NCBI GenBank assembly: GCA_049323655.1
Contig: JBMONO010000038.1
Span: forward strand, 62,001-126,000
Length of the DNA: 64,000 nt
From: DB1 sp049323655
Lineage (GTDB): Bacteria; Desulfobacterota; Desulfobulbia; Desulfobulbales; SURF-16
Direction of reading: 5' to 3'
Made by a program: the position numbers and the translations under genes. The notes below the pieces were generated by a model. The model was not told the origin of the DNA. It was given only the letters and a program-made list of their open reading frames with translations, and searched no databases. Positions 44,998 to 53,742 of this stretch are shown one piece after another. Each line of letters starts with the position of its first letter. The stretch's first letter is position 1.

Positions 44998-46176
44998 TCA
45001 ATTCTCGTTGCGCCGCAAGAAGGTGGGTTCGTCCAGTTCATCCTCATCGAAGAGATTGACGGTGTAAACCCTTTTCCGCGATTCCGGTGCAGCGGGTGGA
45101 CTTTCGATGTGCGAACGCCGTTCTTCGGGGAGAAAGGAAAATCTGTTCGCCGCCGGAGCCGGCTCCTGCTTCTTGACCAGCTGAGTCACCTTATCCGGCA
45201 ACGGCTCCAGCTCCTCTTCCACCCGGATGCCGGTTGCCACCACCGTGACCCGCAGCTCCTCGCCGAGGGAATCGTCGAAAATGACGCCAAGAATGATATT
45301 GGCGTCATCATGAACCTCTTCGTGAATTTTCGTCGTTGCCTCGGTCACCTCGGACATGGTCAGGGTCTCCTCACGGGCGGAGATGTTGACCAGCACACCT
45401 TTGGCGCCGTCGATACTGATATCCTGCAAAAGCGGGCTGGCGATGGCCATGTTGACCGCCTCCAGCGCCCGGTTTTCGCCGACCCCCACCCCGGCGCCCA
45501 TCAGGGCCGGCCCCATCTCGCTCATCACGGTGCGCACATCGGCAAAATCAGGATTGATGTAGCCGGGCAGATTGATAAGATCGGTTATCCCCTTGACCGC
45601 CTGGACCAGGACATTATCCGCCATCTTCATGCTGTCGAGAAATTTGGTGTTTTTCTGGGTCAGGGAGAGAATCCGATCATTGGGAATGGTGATGATGGTA
45701 TCCACATGTTTTTTCAGCTGCTCCCAGCCGGCCTCGGCGTTTTTCATGCGGGCCTTACCTTCGAAGACAAACGGTTTGGTTACCACCGCCACGGTCAGCG
45801 CGCCCAGCTCCTTGCTCGCCTTGGCGACAATGGGGGCAGCGCCGGTGCCGGTGCCGCCGCCGAGACCGGCGGTGATAAACACCATGTCGCTGCCTTTGAG
45901 GCAACTCTTGATGGCATCAAGACTCTCTTCCGCAGCTTCCCGACCCTTCTCCGGTTTGGCCCCGGCCCCCAGGCCTTTGCTGACGGTGGGCCCGAGCTGT
46001 AATTTGATGTCGGCCTTGGAATGCTCCAACGCCTGGATATCAGTGTTCGCGGCGATAAATTCAACCCCCTGGAGCTTGCTTTCCACCATCGTATTGACGG
46101 CATTGCCACCGCCGCCGCCCACGCCAAAGACCTTGATCCTGGCCCGTGATGTTTCTTCCGCCATTTTAAACTCCAT
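44998..46176 (-). CDS. ftsZ: Cell division protein FtsZ
   Basis: FtsZ is the tubulin-like GTPase that forms the division ring. The 392-residue product has GGGGGNAVNTM near residue 18, the tubulin signature GGGTGTGAAP near 110, and the T7 loop NPDFADV. A charged linker leads to a C-terminal tail ending DELDEPTFLRRNEN, which resembles the conserved peptide that binds FtsA. A GGGGGG stretch before the ATG may act as ribosome-binding site. It is the last gene of the dcw cluster. Confidence 0.97.
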   Translation of the reverse strand: MEFKMAEETSRARIKVFGVGGGGGNAVNTMVESKLQGVEFIAANTDIQALEHSKADIKLQLGPTVSKGLGAGAKPEKGREAAEESLDAIKSCLKGSDMVFITAGLGGGTGTGAAPIVAKASKELGALTVAVVTKPFVFEGKARMKNAEAGWEQLKKHVDTIITIPNDRILSLTQKNTKFLDSMKMADNVLVQAVKGITDLINLPGYINPDFADVRTVMSEMGPALMGAGVGVGENRALEAVNMAIASPLLQDISIDGAKGVLVNISAREETLTMSEVTEATTKIHEEVHDDANIILGVIFDDSLGEELRVTVVATGIRVEEELEPLPDKVTQLVKKQEPAPAANRFSFLPEERRSHIESPPAAPESRKRVYTVNLFDEDELDEPTFLRRNEN

Positions 46177-46258
46177 ATCGCCCCCCTTGACCCATGTACC
46201 GACTCACAACGCCGCTGCCTGCAACTCTCGCTATCATACAACTAACCATCCAGCATCT

Positions 46259-47491
46259 CTACATTATTTTTCCGAAAAGTCCCTTAATTTTTCGGGCGAG
46301 CCCGCCAATGCCCTTGCCGACGCGGTCCCGCGCCACTCGCTCATGCTCGGACTTCATGCCGTAAATCACCAGGCCGACTCCGGTGGCGCACTGGGGGCTG
46401 TTGACCACATCGGTCACCCCGCCGATGTTGCGAGGATAACCGATGCGCACCGGCAGATCGAAGATCTGTTCAGCCAGATCCGAGATATGGGTGAGCATCG
46501 CCGTGCCGCCGGTCAGCACCAGCCCGGCATTAACCATGTGTTTGGTTCCTGAATTGGCCAGTTCATGATTGATGAGGCTGAGCATTTCCTCGACCCGGGG
46601 CTCGAGAATCTCCCCCATCACTTTCTGTGACAAACGCCGGGACTTGCGGCCACCGACACTGGGAACCTCGATGGCCTGATCCTTGTCGATCATCGACGAA
46701 ATGGCACAGCCATAGTGCTCCTTCAGTTGTTCCGCCGCTTTCAATGGGGTGCGCAGGCCGATGGACAGGTCGTTGGTGAGATTATGCCCACCAATACCAA
46801 GCACATAGGTACGCTGAATGCAGTTCTCGGCAAATACCGCCAGGTCCGAGGTTCCGCCGCCGATATCGATGAGAGCCACCCCGAGTTCACGCTCCTCGGG
46901 AGTCAGTACCGCTTCGGCCGAGGCGATGGGTTCGAGCACCACGTCATCCACCTCAAGCCCCGCCCGGTTGCAGCACTTGATAATATTGTGCACCGCCGTG
47001 ACCGAACCGGTGACGATATGCACCTTGGCCTCAAGCCGCACCCCTGTCATGCCGAGGGGATCCTGAATGCCACCCTGGCCGTCCACCTTGAACTCCTGGG
47101 GCAGGACATGAATGACCTCCTGGTCCTGTCCCAGCGGGACGGCTTTGGCGTTTTCCACCACCTTGTCGATCTCCTCCTGCCGTATCTCCCGGTTTTTCAC
47201 CGCAATGACCCCATCGCTGTTGATCCCGGTGACATGGCTGCCGGCAATGCCGACATAGACCGAGGAGATATTACAGCCGGCCATCATCTCTGCTTCCGCC
47301 ACCGCTTTTTTGATGGAGTTGACGGTGCTCTCGATATTGACGACCACCCCCTTCCGCAAGCCCACCGAGGGATGGGTACCGACTCCGATAATATCAACCT
47401 GATTGTCGATCACCTCGCCAACCACGGCACAAATCTTTGTTGTGCCGATATCAAGCCCGACAACCAGTTCTCCTCTTTCCTGTTGCGCCAT
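46259..47491 (-). CDS. ftsA: Cell division protein FtsA
   Basis: FtsA is the actin-like protein that tethers FtsZ to the membrane. The 410-residue product starting MAQQERGELVVGLDIGTTK has the ATP-binding phosphate motifs GLDIGTTKICA and DIGGGTSDLAVF. It ends with an amphipathic helix (GLARKIKGLFGKIM) of the membrane-targeting type. The ATG at 47491 follows GAGGAAGACT; a longer frame start upstream lacks support. It lies between ftsQ and ftsZ as usual. Confidence 0.95.
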   Translation of the reverse strand: MAQQERGELVVGLDIGTTKICAVVGEVIDNQVDIIGVGTHPSVGLRKGVVVNIESTVNSIKKAVAEAEMMAGCNISSVYVGIAGSHVTGINSDGVIAVKNREIRQEEIDKVVENAKAVPLGQDQEVIHVLPQEFKVDGQGGIQDPLGMTGVRLEAKVHIVTGSVTAVHNIIKCCNRAGLEVDDVVLEPIASAEAVLTPEERELGVALIDIGGGTSDLAVFAENCIQRTYVLGIGGHNLTNDLSIGLRTPLKAAEQLKEHYGCAISSMIDKDQAIEVPSVGGRKSRRLSQKVMGEILEPRVEEMLSLINHELANSGTKHMVNAGLVLTGGTAMLTHISDLAEQIFDLPVRIGYPRNIGGVTDVVNSPQCATGVGLVIYGMKSEHERVARDRVGKGIGGLARKIKGLFGKIM

Positions 47492-47614
47492 AGTCTTCCT
47501 CACATCGCTGCCCTGCCGTCGCCGCCGGCCGCCTGTAGCCCTCAGATCCCCACAAAACGGTGTCGCCGGGCTCGTCCGTATATGCGCCGGAGGGAGCGGC
47601 ATCTGTCCAGAAAA

Positions 47615-48439
47615 TCAGGACTCGACGAAACGAACCAGCACCCGTTCCTTCTTTTTTCCGTCCGTTTCGATCCCGGCCAGATAATTGACATCAATATAAG
47701 CGGCATCCGCAACCTGTTTTTTCCGGTAAAGCCAGGAAAGCACCCGAGTCAGCTGATTGAATTTCTTTTTCATCTCGCCGCTGCCGAGTCTGATCGGAAA
47801 GGGGTTATCCGCCATAAACAGGACCAATTCCCCATCCGACATGACATGGATTTCCGAAATATTCTGTTTTGGGAGATTCACCGAACCGTTTGTCGCCAAG
47901 GCAAGTAATTGCATCGGCTCCTGCAACCGTTCCGGCGTCGCCTTTCCCTCTTCAATTCCGGTGATAATCGGATAATCACAGTCATCGCCGGCCAAGGTTT
48001 CGGCAAAGACCACCCCGTCTTTGTCCACATAACTCAGCCCGTTTTTGCCACTGACCAAGGCGACGGCAACCCGTTCACGGATAGCAATAGTCAGTCGATT
48101 CGGCCAGTTACGGGAAATCTCGACATGTTCGATCCAATCCTGTTCCTCAAGTTGCCGTTTGATTCGGCCGGTGCGTATCGCCCAGAGATTTGTTTTGACA
48201 TCAAGACCTGTCCAGGCAAGAATCTGCTGAGCGGTGGTGCGCTCACAGCCCGTGACCTGCACCCTTTCCACCTGAAAAAAAACCGACCGACACAACCCCT
48301 GATAGACGAAAAACAGGACAACAGCACTGACACAGATCGCCCCGATCACGATTCCCGCCTTCTTGAGAAACCGTTCAATCGACCAGTTCGGGACGCCGCC
48401 GCCCCGATGCATTCTCAATCCTTTTTTCGTTCTTTTCAT
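47615..48439 (-). CDS. ftsQ: Cell division protein FtsQ/DivIB
   Basis: FtsQ is the bitopic membrane protein that scaffolds the divisome. The 274-residue product has a short cytoplasmic N-terminus, one transmembrane helix (about residues 29-50), a POTRA domain (VERVQVTGCERTTAQQILAWTG...) and the beta domain beginning WPNRLTIAIRERVAVA. It lies upstream of ftsA; a MITE-like repeat separates it from murB. Confidence 0.9.
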   Translation of the reverse strand: MKRTKKGLRMHRGGGVPNWSIERFLKKAGIVIGAICVSAVVLFFVYQGLCRSVFFQVERVQVTGCERTTAQQILAWTGLDVKTNLWAIRTGRIKRQLEEQDWIEHVEISRNWPNRLTIAIRERVAVALVSGKNGLSYVDKDGVVFAETLAGDDCDYPIITGIEEGKATPERLQEPMQLLALATNGSVNLPKQNISEIHVMSDGELVLFMADNPFPIRLGSGEMKKKFNQLTRVLSWLYRKKQVADAAYIDVNYLAGIETDGKKKERVLVRFVES

Positions 48440-48443
48440 GGTT

Positions 48444-48578
48444 GACGGTCTCGTAAAAACTGAAAATTAATCACAGAAACCGCAGAGCACACAAAGGCAA
48501 GTAAATGTAATTAAATTTTTTTTCTCTCTGTCCTCAGTGCGCTCTGTGGCAAAAAAGACTTTTTACGGGTTTGTCATG
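48444..48578. repeat. MITE-like repeat, copy 2
   Basis: This is the second copy of the element at 41585-41720, in the same orientation and with the same terminal motifs (TCTCGTAAAAA at the left, GACTTTTTACGGGTTTGTCATG-type right end). It fills the murB-ftsQ gap, the place where ddl is often found in other bacteria. It ends 3 bp from the murB stop codon and starts 4 bp before the ftsQ start codon. Confidence 0.8.
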
Positions 48579-48581
48579 ATT

Positions 48582-49643
48582 TCACGTTCTCGTGATGTTC
48601 TGGCGCGGCGGGCCCGGCAGGTCATGGCCTGTCCGGCTCTTTATCCCCACAAACCGAACTTCCGGTTCGAGCAGCACCCCAAACGTCTCTGCCACCCGGT
48701 CCTGCACCACCTTCATCAGATTCAGAATGTCGCTCGCCGTAGCGCCGCCGCAATTGACAAGAAAATTGGCGTGCACCGGTGATACCATCGCCCCGCCGAC
48801 CCGCACCCCTTTCAGTCCTGCCTGATCAATGAGCTGGCCCGCGGTCCGCCCACCGCCCGGGTTCTTAAAAAAAGATCCGCAACTCGCCGCCATCCGTGGC
48901 TGCCGCGCCCTGCGCTTGGCCAGGTTTGCCAAACAACGCCGCCGTATTTCCTCTTTATCATCCGGAGCCAGGAGGAATCTGCCCTCCAGGGCGATACGAT
49001 CGCTTGCCTCTCCCCAGCTCCGGTAGGAAAAAGCCATCTGCGTCACCGGTCGCACCGCCACTGCGCCGCAGCCATCCATCAGCGTCACCTGCTCCAGGAC
49101 ATCGCGCATCTCCTGCTGCCAGGCCCCGGCATTCATGACAATGGCCCCACCGACACTGCCGGGAATACCGACGGCGAACTCGAGACCAGCCAGTCCCTGC
49201 TCCACCGTCCAGTTTACCAGCCGGGCCAGGGCACATCCGGCCTCGACCCTGATCAGAACACCCGCCGCCACCTGCCCGACAATCTCGATGGCCCCGAAGG
49301 AACGGCCCAGGACAATGACGACTCCCCTGACTCCGCTATCGGCCACCAGGACATTGCTGCCCCGCCCAAGCAGCAGCGACGGGACATCGAGACGCCGCAG
49401 CACCTGGAGCAGACGGGCAATCTCGCTGCTGCTTTCCGGAAACACCAGCGCCTCAGCCGGTCCACCGATCCGGTATGTTGTGTAATCCGCCATCGGCTCA
49501 TGCCAGCGGATTTTCCCGCTCAAAAAACCGGCCGTTGCCTCGGCGAAAGCCGCGGCCCATTCCGGCGTCTTTCGGTCACGCGAGAGCGGCAAGAACCTGC
49601 TCTCCGGCCTGCCAGATATCGCCGGCCCCCAGACTGAGAACAA
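48582..49643 (-). CDS. murB: UDP-N-acetylenolpyruvoylglucosamine reductase
   Basis: MurB reduces the enolpyruvyl group to give UDP-MurNAc, using FAD and NADPH. The up-to-353-residue product has the FAD-binding stretch YTTYRIGGPAEALVFPES, the segment LLGRGSNVLVADSGVRG, and the catalytic serine region GSFFKNPGGGRTAGQLIDQAG. The start is uncertain: the longest frame overlaps the murC end by 68 bp, and no clear ribosome-binding site decides it. Gene order murC-murB-ftsQ is usual. Confidence 0.93.
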   Translation of the reverse strand: MFSVWGPAISGRPESRFLPLSRDRKTPEWAAAFAEATAGFLSGKIRWHEPMADYTTYRIGGPAEALVFPESSSEIARLLQVLRRLDVPSLLLGRGSNVLVADSGVRGVVIVLGRSFGAIEIVGQVAAGVLIRVEAGCALARLVNWTVEQGLAGLEFAVGIPGSVGGAIVMNAGAWQQEMRDVLEQVTLMDGCGAVAVRPVTQMAFSYRSWGEASDRIALEGRFLLAPDDKEEIRRRCLANLAKRRARQPRMAASCGSFFKNPGGGRTAGQLIDQAGLKGVRVGGAMVSPVHANFLVNCGGATASDILNLMKVVQDRVAETFGVLLEPEVRFVGIKSRTGHDLPGPPRQNITRT

Positions 49644-50949
49644 TATCGCCTGCGGTCAGCATGGGCACGATCAGCGGCGCGATCTCATCAACCCGTTCCG
49701 CCAGAAAGACATGCCGCTGCCCGTGTTCACGGATCCCGGTCATCAGACTTTCGCCTGTGACGCCTGGAATCGGCTTTTCGCTGGCCGGATAGATCTCGGT
49801 CAGCGCCAACAGATCCGCGTCATGAAAGGCGGTGCAGAACTCCTTAAACAGGCCCTTGGTTCGGGAGTAACGGTGCGGCTGAAAGAGGACAACGAGCCGG
49901 CGGCTCGGCCAGGCATCGCGAATCGAGGCCAGAGTGGCCCGGATCTCGGTCGGATGATGGCCGTAATCATCGATGATGGTGATACCCCGCGCCTCCCCCT
50001 TGATCTGCAAACGCCGCTGCACTCCGGAAAAAGTGGCGATGGCGGCGACGATGCGGTCAAAAGGGATATCCAGTTCAAGGCCGACCGCCAGGGCGGCAAT
50101 ACTGTTCAACACATTGTGGCGGCCGGGAAACCCGATGGTCACCTCACCCAGCACCTCACTGCCCCGGCAGACCTCGTAGCGGCTCTGCAACCCTTCGGTC
50201 CGGATCATGCGACCCCAGAAGTCCGCCTGGGCGCTCAGTCCGTAGGTGATGACCCGTTTCTTGATATGGGGCAGCAACGAGGCAATGTTGTCGTCGTCAA
50301 GACAAACCACCGCCACTCCGTAAAAGGGGATCTTGTTGATAAATTCCAGAAAGAGATGTTTAATCTGATGAATATCCTCATAAAAATCAAGATGTTCCAG
50401 ATCGATGTTGGTGACCACCTCGATGACCGGCGACAGCTGGAGAAATGAGCCGTCGCTTTCATCCGCCTCTGCCACCAGAAACTCGCCATCGCCGAGCCTG
50501 GCATTGGTCCCGAGGCTGTTGACCTTGCCGCCGATGACCACGGTCGGATCAAAACCGGCCTGCCCGAGAATCCAGCCCACCAGGGACGTGGTGGAAGTCT
50601 TGCCGTGGCTGCCGGCAACCGCGATGCCGTATTTTTTCAGCCGCATGAGCTCGGCCAGCATCTCTGCTCTGGGGATGACCGGGATAAAGCCGGCACGTGC
50701 CGCTACGACCTCCGGATTGTCCTCTTTCACCGCCGATGAAACGACCACCACATCGGCCCCCTCCACCCAGGCACCGGCATGGCCCCGATGGATCCTGCCG
50801 CCAAGCGCGGCGAGCCGGCGGGTAATGTCGGTTTCCCGAAGATCCGAACCACTCACCTTGTAACCGAGATTGAGCAGCAGTTCAGCGATGCCGCTCATGC
50901 CGATTCCGCCGATACCGACAAAATGGATATGTTTTGTTTTTTTGTACAA
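49576..50949 (-). CDS. murC: UDP-N-acetylmuramate--L-alanine ligase
   Basis: MurC adds the first amino acid of the peptide stem. The 457-residue product has the N-terminal UDP-binding motif FVGIGGIGMSGIAELL, the ATP P-loop GSHGKTSTTSL near residue 114, and the Mur-ligase motif DDYGHHPTEI. It lies between murG and murB with overlapping or close boundaries. Confidence 0.96.
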   Translation of the reverse strand: MYKKTKHIHFVGIGGIGMSGIAELLLNLGYKVSGSDLRETDITRRLAALGGRIHRGHAGAWVEGADVVVVSSAVKEDNPEVVAARAGFIPVIPRAEMLAELMRLKKYGIAVAGSHGKTSTTSLVGWILGQAGFDPTVVIGGKVNSLGTNARLGDGEFLVAEADESDGSFLQLSPVIEVVTNIDLEHLDFYEDIHQIKHLFLEFINKIPFYGVAVVCLDDDNIASLLPHIKKRVITYGLSAQADFWGRMIRTEGLQSRYEVCRGSEVLGEVTIGFPGRHNVLNSIAALAVGLELDIPFDRIVAAIATFSGVQRRLQIKGEARGITIIDDYGHHPTEIRATLASIRDAWPSRRLVVLFQPHRYSRTKGLFKEFCTAFHDADLLALTEIYPASEKPIPGVTGESLMTGIREHGQRHVFLAERVDEIAPLIVPMLTAGDIVLSLGAGDIWQAGEQVLAALA

Positions 50950-50992
50950 GGAATTCCTTCGTCCGTTCCAGGCTGCGCTCAGCCTTTTTCCG

Positions 50993-52093
50993 TTATTGTC
51001 GACCCATCAGCGCCAGGCACTGCTCGACGATCGCCCCGGTGGCATCCGGCCGGGCGAGTGTTTTCGCTGCCTGCCCCATCTGCCGCCGTTTTTCGTCATC
51101 AGTCAACATATCGCCGATCGCCCCGGCCAGCGCCTGGGCGGTGAGCTCATCCTGCCCAAAGAGCAGGGCCGCCCCGCCCCGCACCAGTGATTCCCCATTG
51201 TGACGCTGGTGATCGTCAGCCGCGTAAGGATAGGGGATCAGAATCATCGGCAGACCAAACAGGGTCATTTCCGCAAGCGTTGTTGCTCCGGCCCGCGATA
51301 CGACCAGATCCGCCCGACCATAAAGGGCCGCCATGTCATCAAAGAAGGCCCTGACCTCGGCGCGCATCCCGGATTGCCGGTAGCGGTCGGCCACCATCGC
51401 TTCATCATCCCTGCCGGTCTGATGAATGAGATCAAAGGTGTCGCCCAACCCTTGCCGAACAATGGCCATGGCCTCCGGCACCAGGGTATTGAGCCGATGG
51501 GCGCCGAGACTGCCGCCCAGCACCAGTACGGTTTTCCTGCCGCATTTATCCCGCTCCCGCGCTGCCGCGACCAGCAGTTCACCCCGCAGAGGGTTGCCGG
51601 TCAGAACCGATTTATCGGCAGGGAAAAAACGTTCGCTGCCGGGGATGGACAGAAAGACCCGATCCACCAGGCGGCCCAGTTTGCGGTTGGCCAGGCCAGG
51701 CACCGAGTTCTGCTCATGGATACAGGTCGGAACCCCCAGCAGTTTCGCGGCCAGCAGCACCGGGCCGGTGATATAGCCACCGACCCCCAGCACCACCGCC
51801 GGTCGGAAACGGCGGACAAGAGCAAGGGCGGCAATGACAGCAAAAGGAAGTTGCAGCAGAGCGGCAGCTTTGTCCGGCAGCGATTTCCCTTTCAGGCCGG
51901 CACAGCGGATGGAGGTCTTCTCGAAATGTCGGGTTGCCAGCACCCTCTCGTCCGTCGGTCGACCGGTGCCGACAAACAGCACCCGACCGCCGGGAAAACG
52001 CGCCAGGATCGCTTCCGCCACCGCTATTCCCGGAAAAAGATGGCCGCCGGTTCCCCCCCCGCTGACCATGACCCGCATCTCCGTTTTCCCCAT
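50993..52093 (-). CDS. murG: Lipid II synthase (N-acetylglucosaminyltransferase MurG)
   Basis: MurG transfers GlcNAc to lipid I at the inner face of the membrane. The 366-residue product begins with the glycine-rich motif VSGGGTGGHLFPGIAVAEA. It has the second glycine-rich segment VLVLGGSLGAHRLN and the donor motif SRAGATTLAEMTLFGLPMILIP. In many bacteria ftsW lies directly upstream; here only a 60-codon ORF does. Confidence 0.95.
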   Translation of the reverse strand: MGKTEMRVMVSGGGTGGHLFPGIAVAEAILARFPGGRVLFVGTGRPTDERVLATRHFEKTSIRCAGLKGKSLPDKAAALLQLPFAVIAALALVRRFRPAVVLGVGGYITGPVLLAAKLLGVPTCIHEQNSVPGLANRKLGRLVDRVFLSIPGSERFFPADKSVLTGNPLRGELLVAAARERDKCGRKTVLVLGGSLGAHRLNTLVPEAMAIVRQGLGDTFDLIHQTGRDDEAMVADRYRQSGMRAEVRAFFDDMAALYGRADLVVSRAGATTLAEMTLFGLPMILIPYPYAADDHQRHNGESLVRGGAALLFGQDELTAQALAGAIGDMLTDDEKRRQMGQAAKTLARPDATGAIVEQCLALMGRQ

Positions 52094-52101
52094 CGCCCCT
52101 G

Positions 52102-52284
52102 TCAGACCCGCAACTCAACCGGTTTTGCATGCCGGTGCTCGAATGCCATCTTGATCTCGGCTAAAGTTTCCTGATAGCAGCTGGGGCAAAAGCCATAGGA
52201 AAAGACTTTCTCATCGTCGACTTTGATCCTCACCCATTGCCCGTCGCGTTCATTCCGTCTGCAGCGGCAGCATATTTTTTCCAT
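52102..52284 (-). CDS. Small zinc-ribbon-like protein at the usual ftsW position
   Basis: The 60-residue product has two cysteine pairs, ICCRCRR near residue 4 and FCPSC near 32, with GQWVRIK and FSYGF between. This pattern resembles the small cysteine module often appended to PAS and receiver domains in deltaproteobacteria (CxxC, then W, then SHGICPEC). Here it stands alone. GGGAAGGGAAA precedes the ATG. Its place between murD and murG is where ftsW normally lies. The function is unknown. Confidence 0.6.
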   Translation of the reverse strand: MEKICCRCRRNERDGQWVRIKVDDEKVFSYGFCPSCYQETLAEIKMAFEHRHAKPVELRV

Positions 52285-52326
52285 TTTCCCTTCCCATTTC
52301 CCGCGTCATTGTCGTTCGTCATTGCG

Positions 52327-53736
52327 TCATTTGCCAACGATCCCGGTTCGCGTTCCCGCCAGCCGCCGGACCTCCTGCTGAAATTTTTCGCCCCGTTCGG
52401 CGTAACTCCGAAACATGTCAAAACTGGCGCAGGCAGGGGAAAGCAGCACCACATCCCCCGGACTGGCCGACCGTGCAGCCGTTGCCACCGCCTCCGCCAG
52501 ATTCTCCGCCATGGTGATGGGAGCGAGACCGGCCAGTGAATGCGCCATCTTATCCCGGGCCTCGCCGATCAGCACCATGGCCTTGACCCGGGCACGGATA
52601 GCATCAGCCAGGTAGCGATAATCCCCCCCCTTGTCGCGGCCGCCGGCGATCAGGATGACCGGGCGGGTCATGCCGTCAAGGGCTGATTTCACCGCGCCGA
52701 TATTAGTCGCCTTTGAATCGTCAATATAGACCACTCCGTTGATCTCGGCAACTACGGCAAGGCGATGGGGCGCCCGCTGAAAGCGGAGCAGTCCGGCCTG
52801 CACCGCCTCGGGCGGGCACTTCAACAGACGGGTGGCCAGCACTGCGGCCATGGCATTTTCACGATTCGGCGATTTGGCGAGGCTCTCCGGCAGTCGATAG
52901 CTTTCACCGGCAAAATCACCGAAGAGGATGATTTCATCGTCCTGACCGCCTGGACCGGCACCGTTGACCGGCGCCGTTGTCCCGGAAAACCAGAACTGTC
53001 TTGCCGGAACAGGAAAGATTCGCAGGTTGCGCAAGGTTTCCTCGTCGTCACTATTGAGAACAGCCGCATCAGTCGCTTGCTGATTTCTAAAAATGCTCAT
53101 CTTCGATGCCGCATACTCCTCATATGAGGGATAGCGGTCAAGATGATCCGGACTGATGTTCAGCAACACAGCCACCGCCGGTCGGAAGTCGCCTGCCGTA
53201 TCGAGCTGAAAACTGCTCACTTCCAGCACAGCCACCTCGGCATCCTGCTCCCCCTGCAGGTATTCGGTGAGTGGTGTTCCGATATTGCCGCCGAGAAAGA
53301 CCTTGCGTCCTGCAAAAACCAACAGATCATGAATGAGCTGGGTCACGGTCGTCTTGCCATTGGTGCCGGTGATGGCAACCACCGGAATGTCGAGAAAAGC
53401 AATTCCCAGCCCCAGTTCGCCGACGATCTCGCAACCGGCCGCCCGGGCCGCCACCAGCTCCGGCATGTCAAGCGGCACACCGGGACTGACGACAATGCCG
53501 TCAGCGGCCTGGAATAGTTCCCGACTGTGCCCGCCAGTCTCAAATCTGACTCCGTTTGTCCGCAGCCAGTCGAGCAGCGCCGGATCAAGACCGCTTTCCG
53601 GTCCCTTTTCACTGAGCATGACCCTGGCCCCCATCCTGTGCAGCAACCGCATGGTGGCAAATCCCGATTTGGCTGCCCCCACCACCAGCAGCGTGCATCC
53701 GGCAGGATTGTTTTTCAGTGTTTCAATGAACGCCAT
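52327..53736 (-). CDS. murD: UDP-N-acetylmuramoylalanine--D-glutamate ligase
   Basis: MurD adds D-glutamate to the peptide stem. The 469-residue product has the N-terminal VVGAAKSGFATMRLL, the P-loop ITGTNGKTTVTQL near residue 117, the segment NISPDHLDRYPS with catalytic residues, and VYIDDSKATNIGA near 318. It follows mraY by 6 bp. Confidence 0.96.
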   Translation of the reverse strand: MAFIETLKNNPAGCTLLVVGAAKSGFATMRLLHRMGARVMLSEKGPESGLDPALLDWLRTNGVRFETGGHSRELFQAADGIVVSPGVPLDMPELVAARAAGCEIVGELGLGIAFLDIPVVAITGTNGKTTVTQLIHDLLVFAGRKVFLGGNIGTPLTEYLQGEQDAEVAVLEVSSFQLDTAGDFRPAVAVLLNISPDHLDRYPSYEEYAASKMSIFRNQQATDAAVLNSDDEETLRNLRIFPVPARQFWFSGTTAPVNGAGPGGQDDEIILFGDFAGESYRLPESLAKSPNRENAMAAVLATRLLKCPPEAVQAGLLRFQRAPHRLAVVAEINGVVYIDDSKATNIGAVKSALDGMTRPVILIAGGRDKGGDYRYLADAIRARVKAMVLIGEARDKMAHSLAGLAPITMAENLAEAVATAARSASPGDVVLLSPACASFDMFRSYAERGEKFQQEVRRLAGTRTGIVGK

Positions 53737-53742
53737 CGCCGG

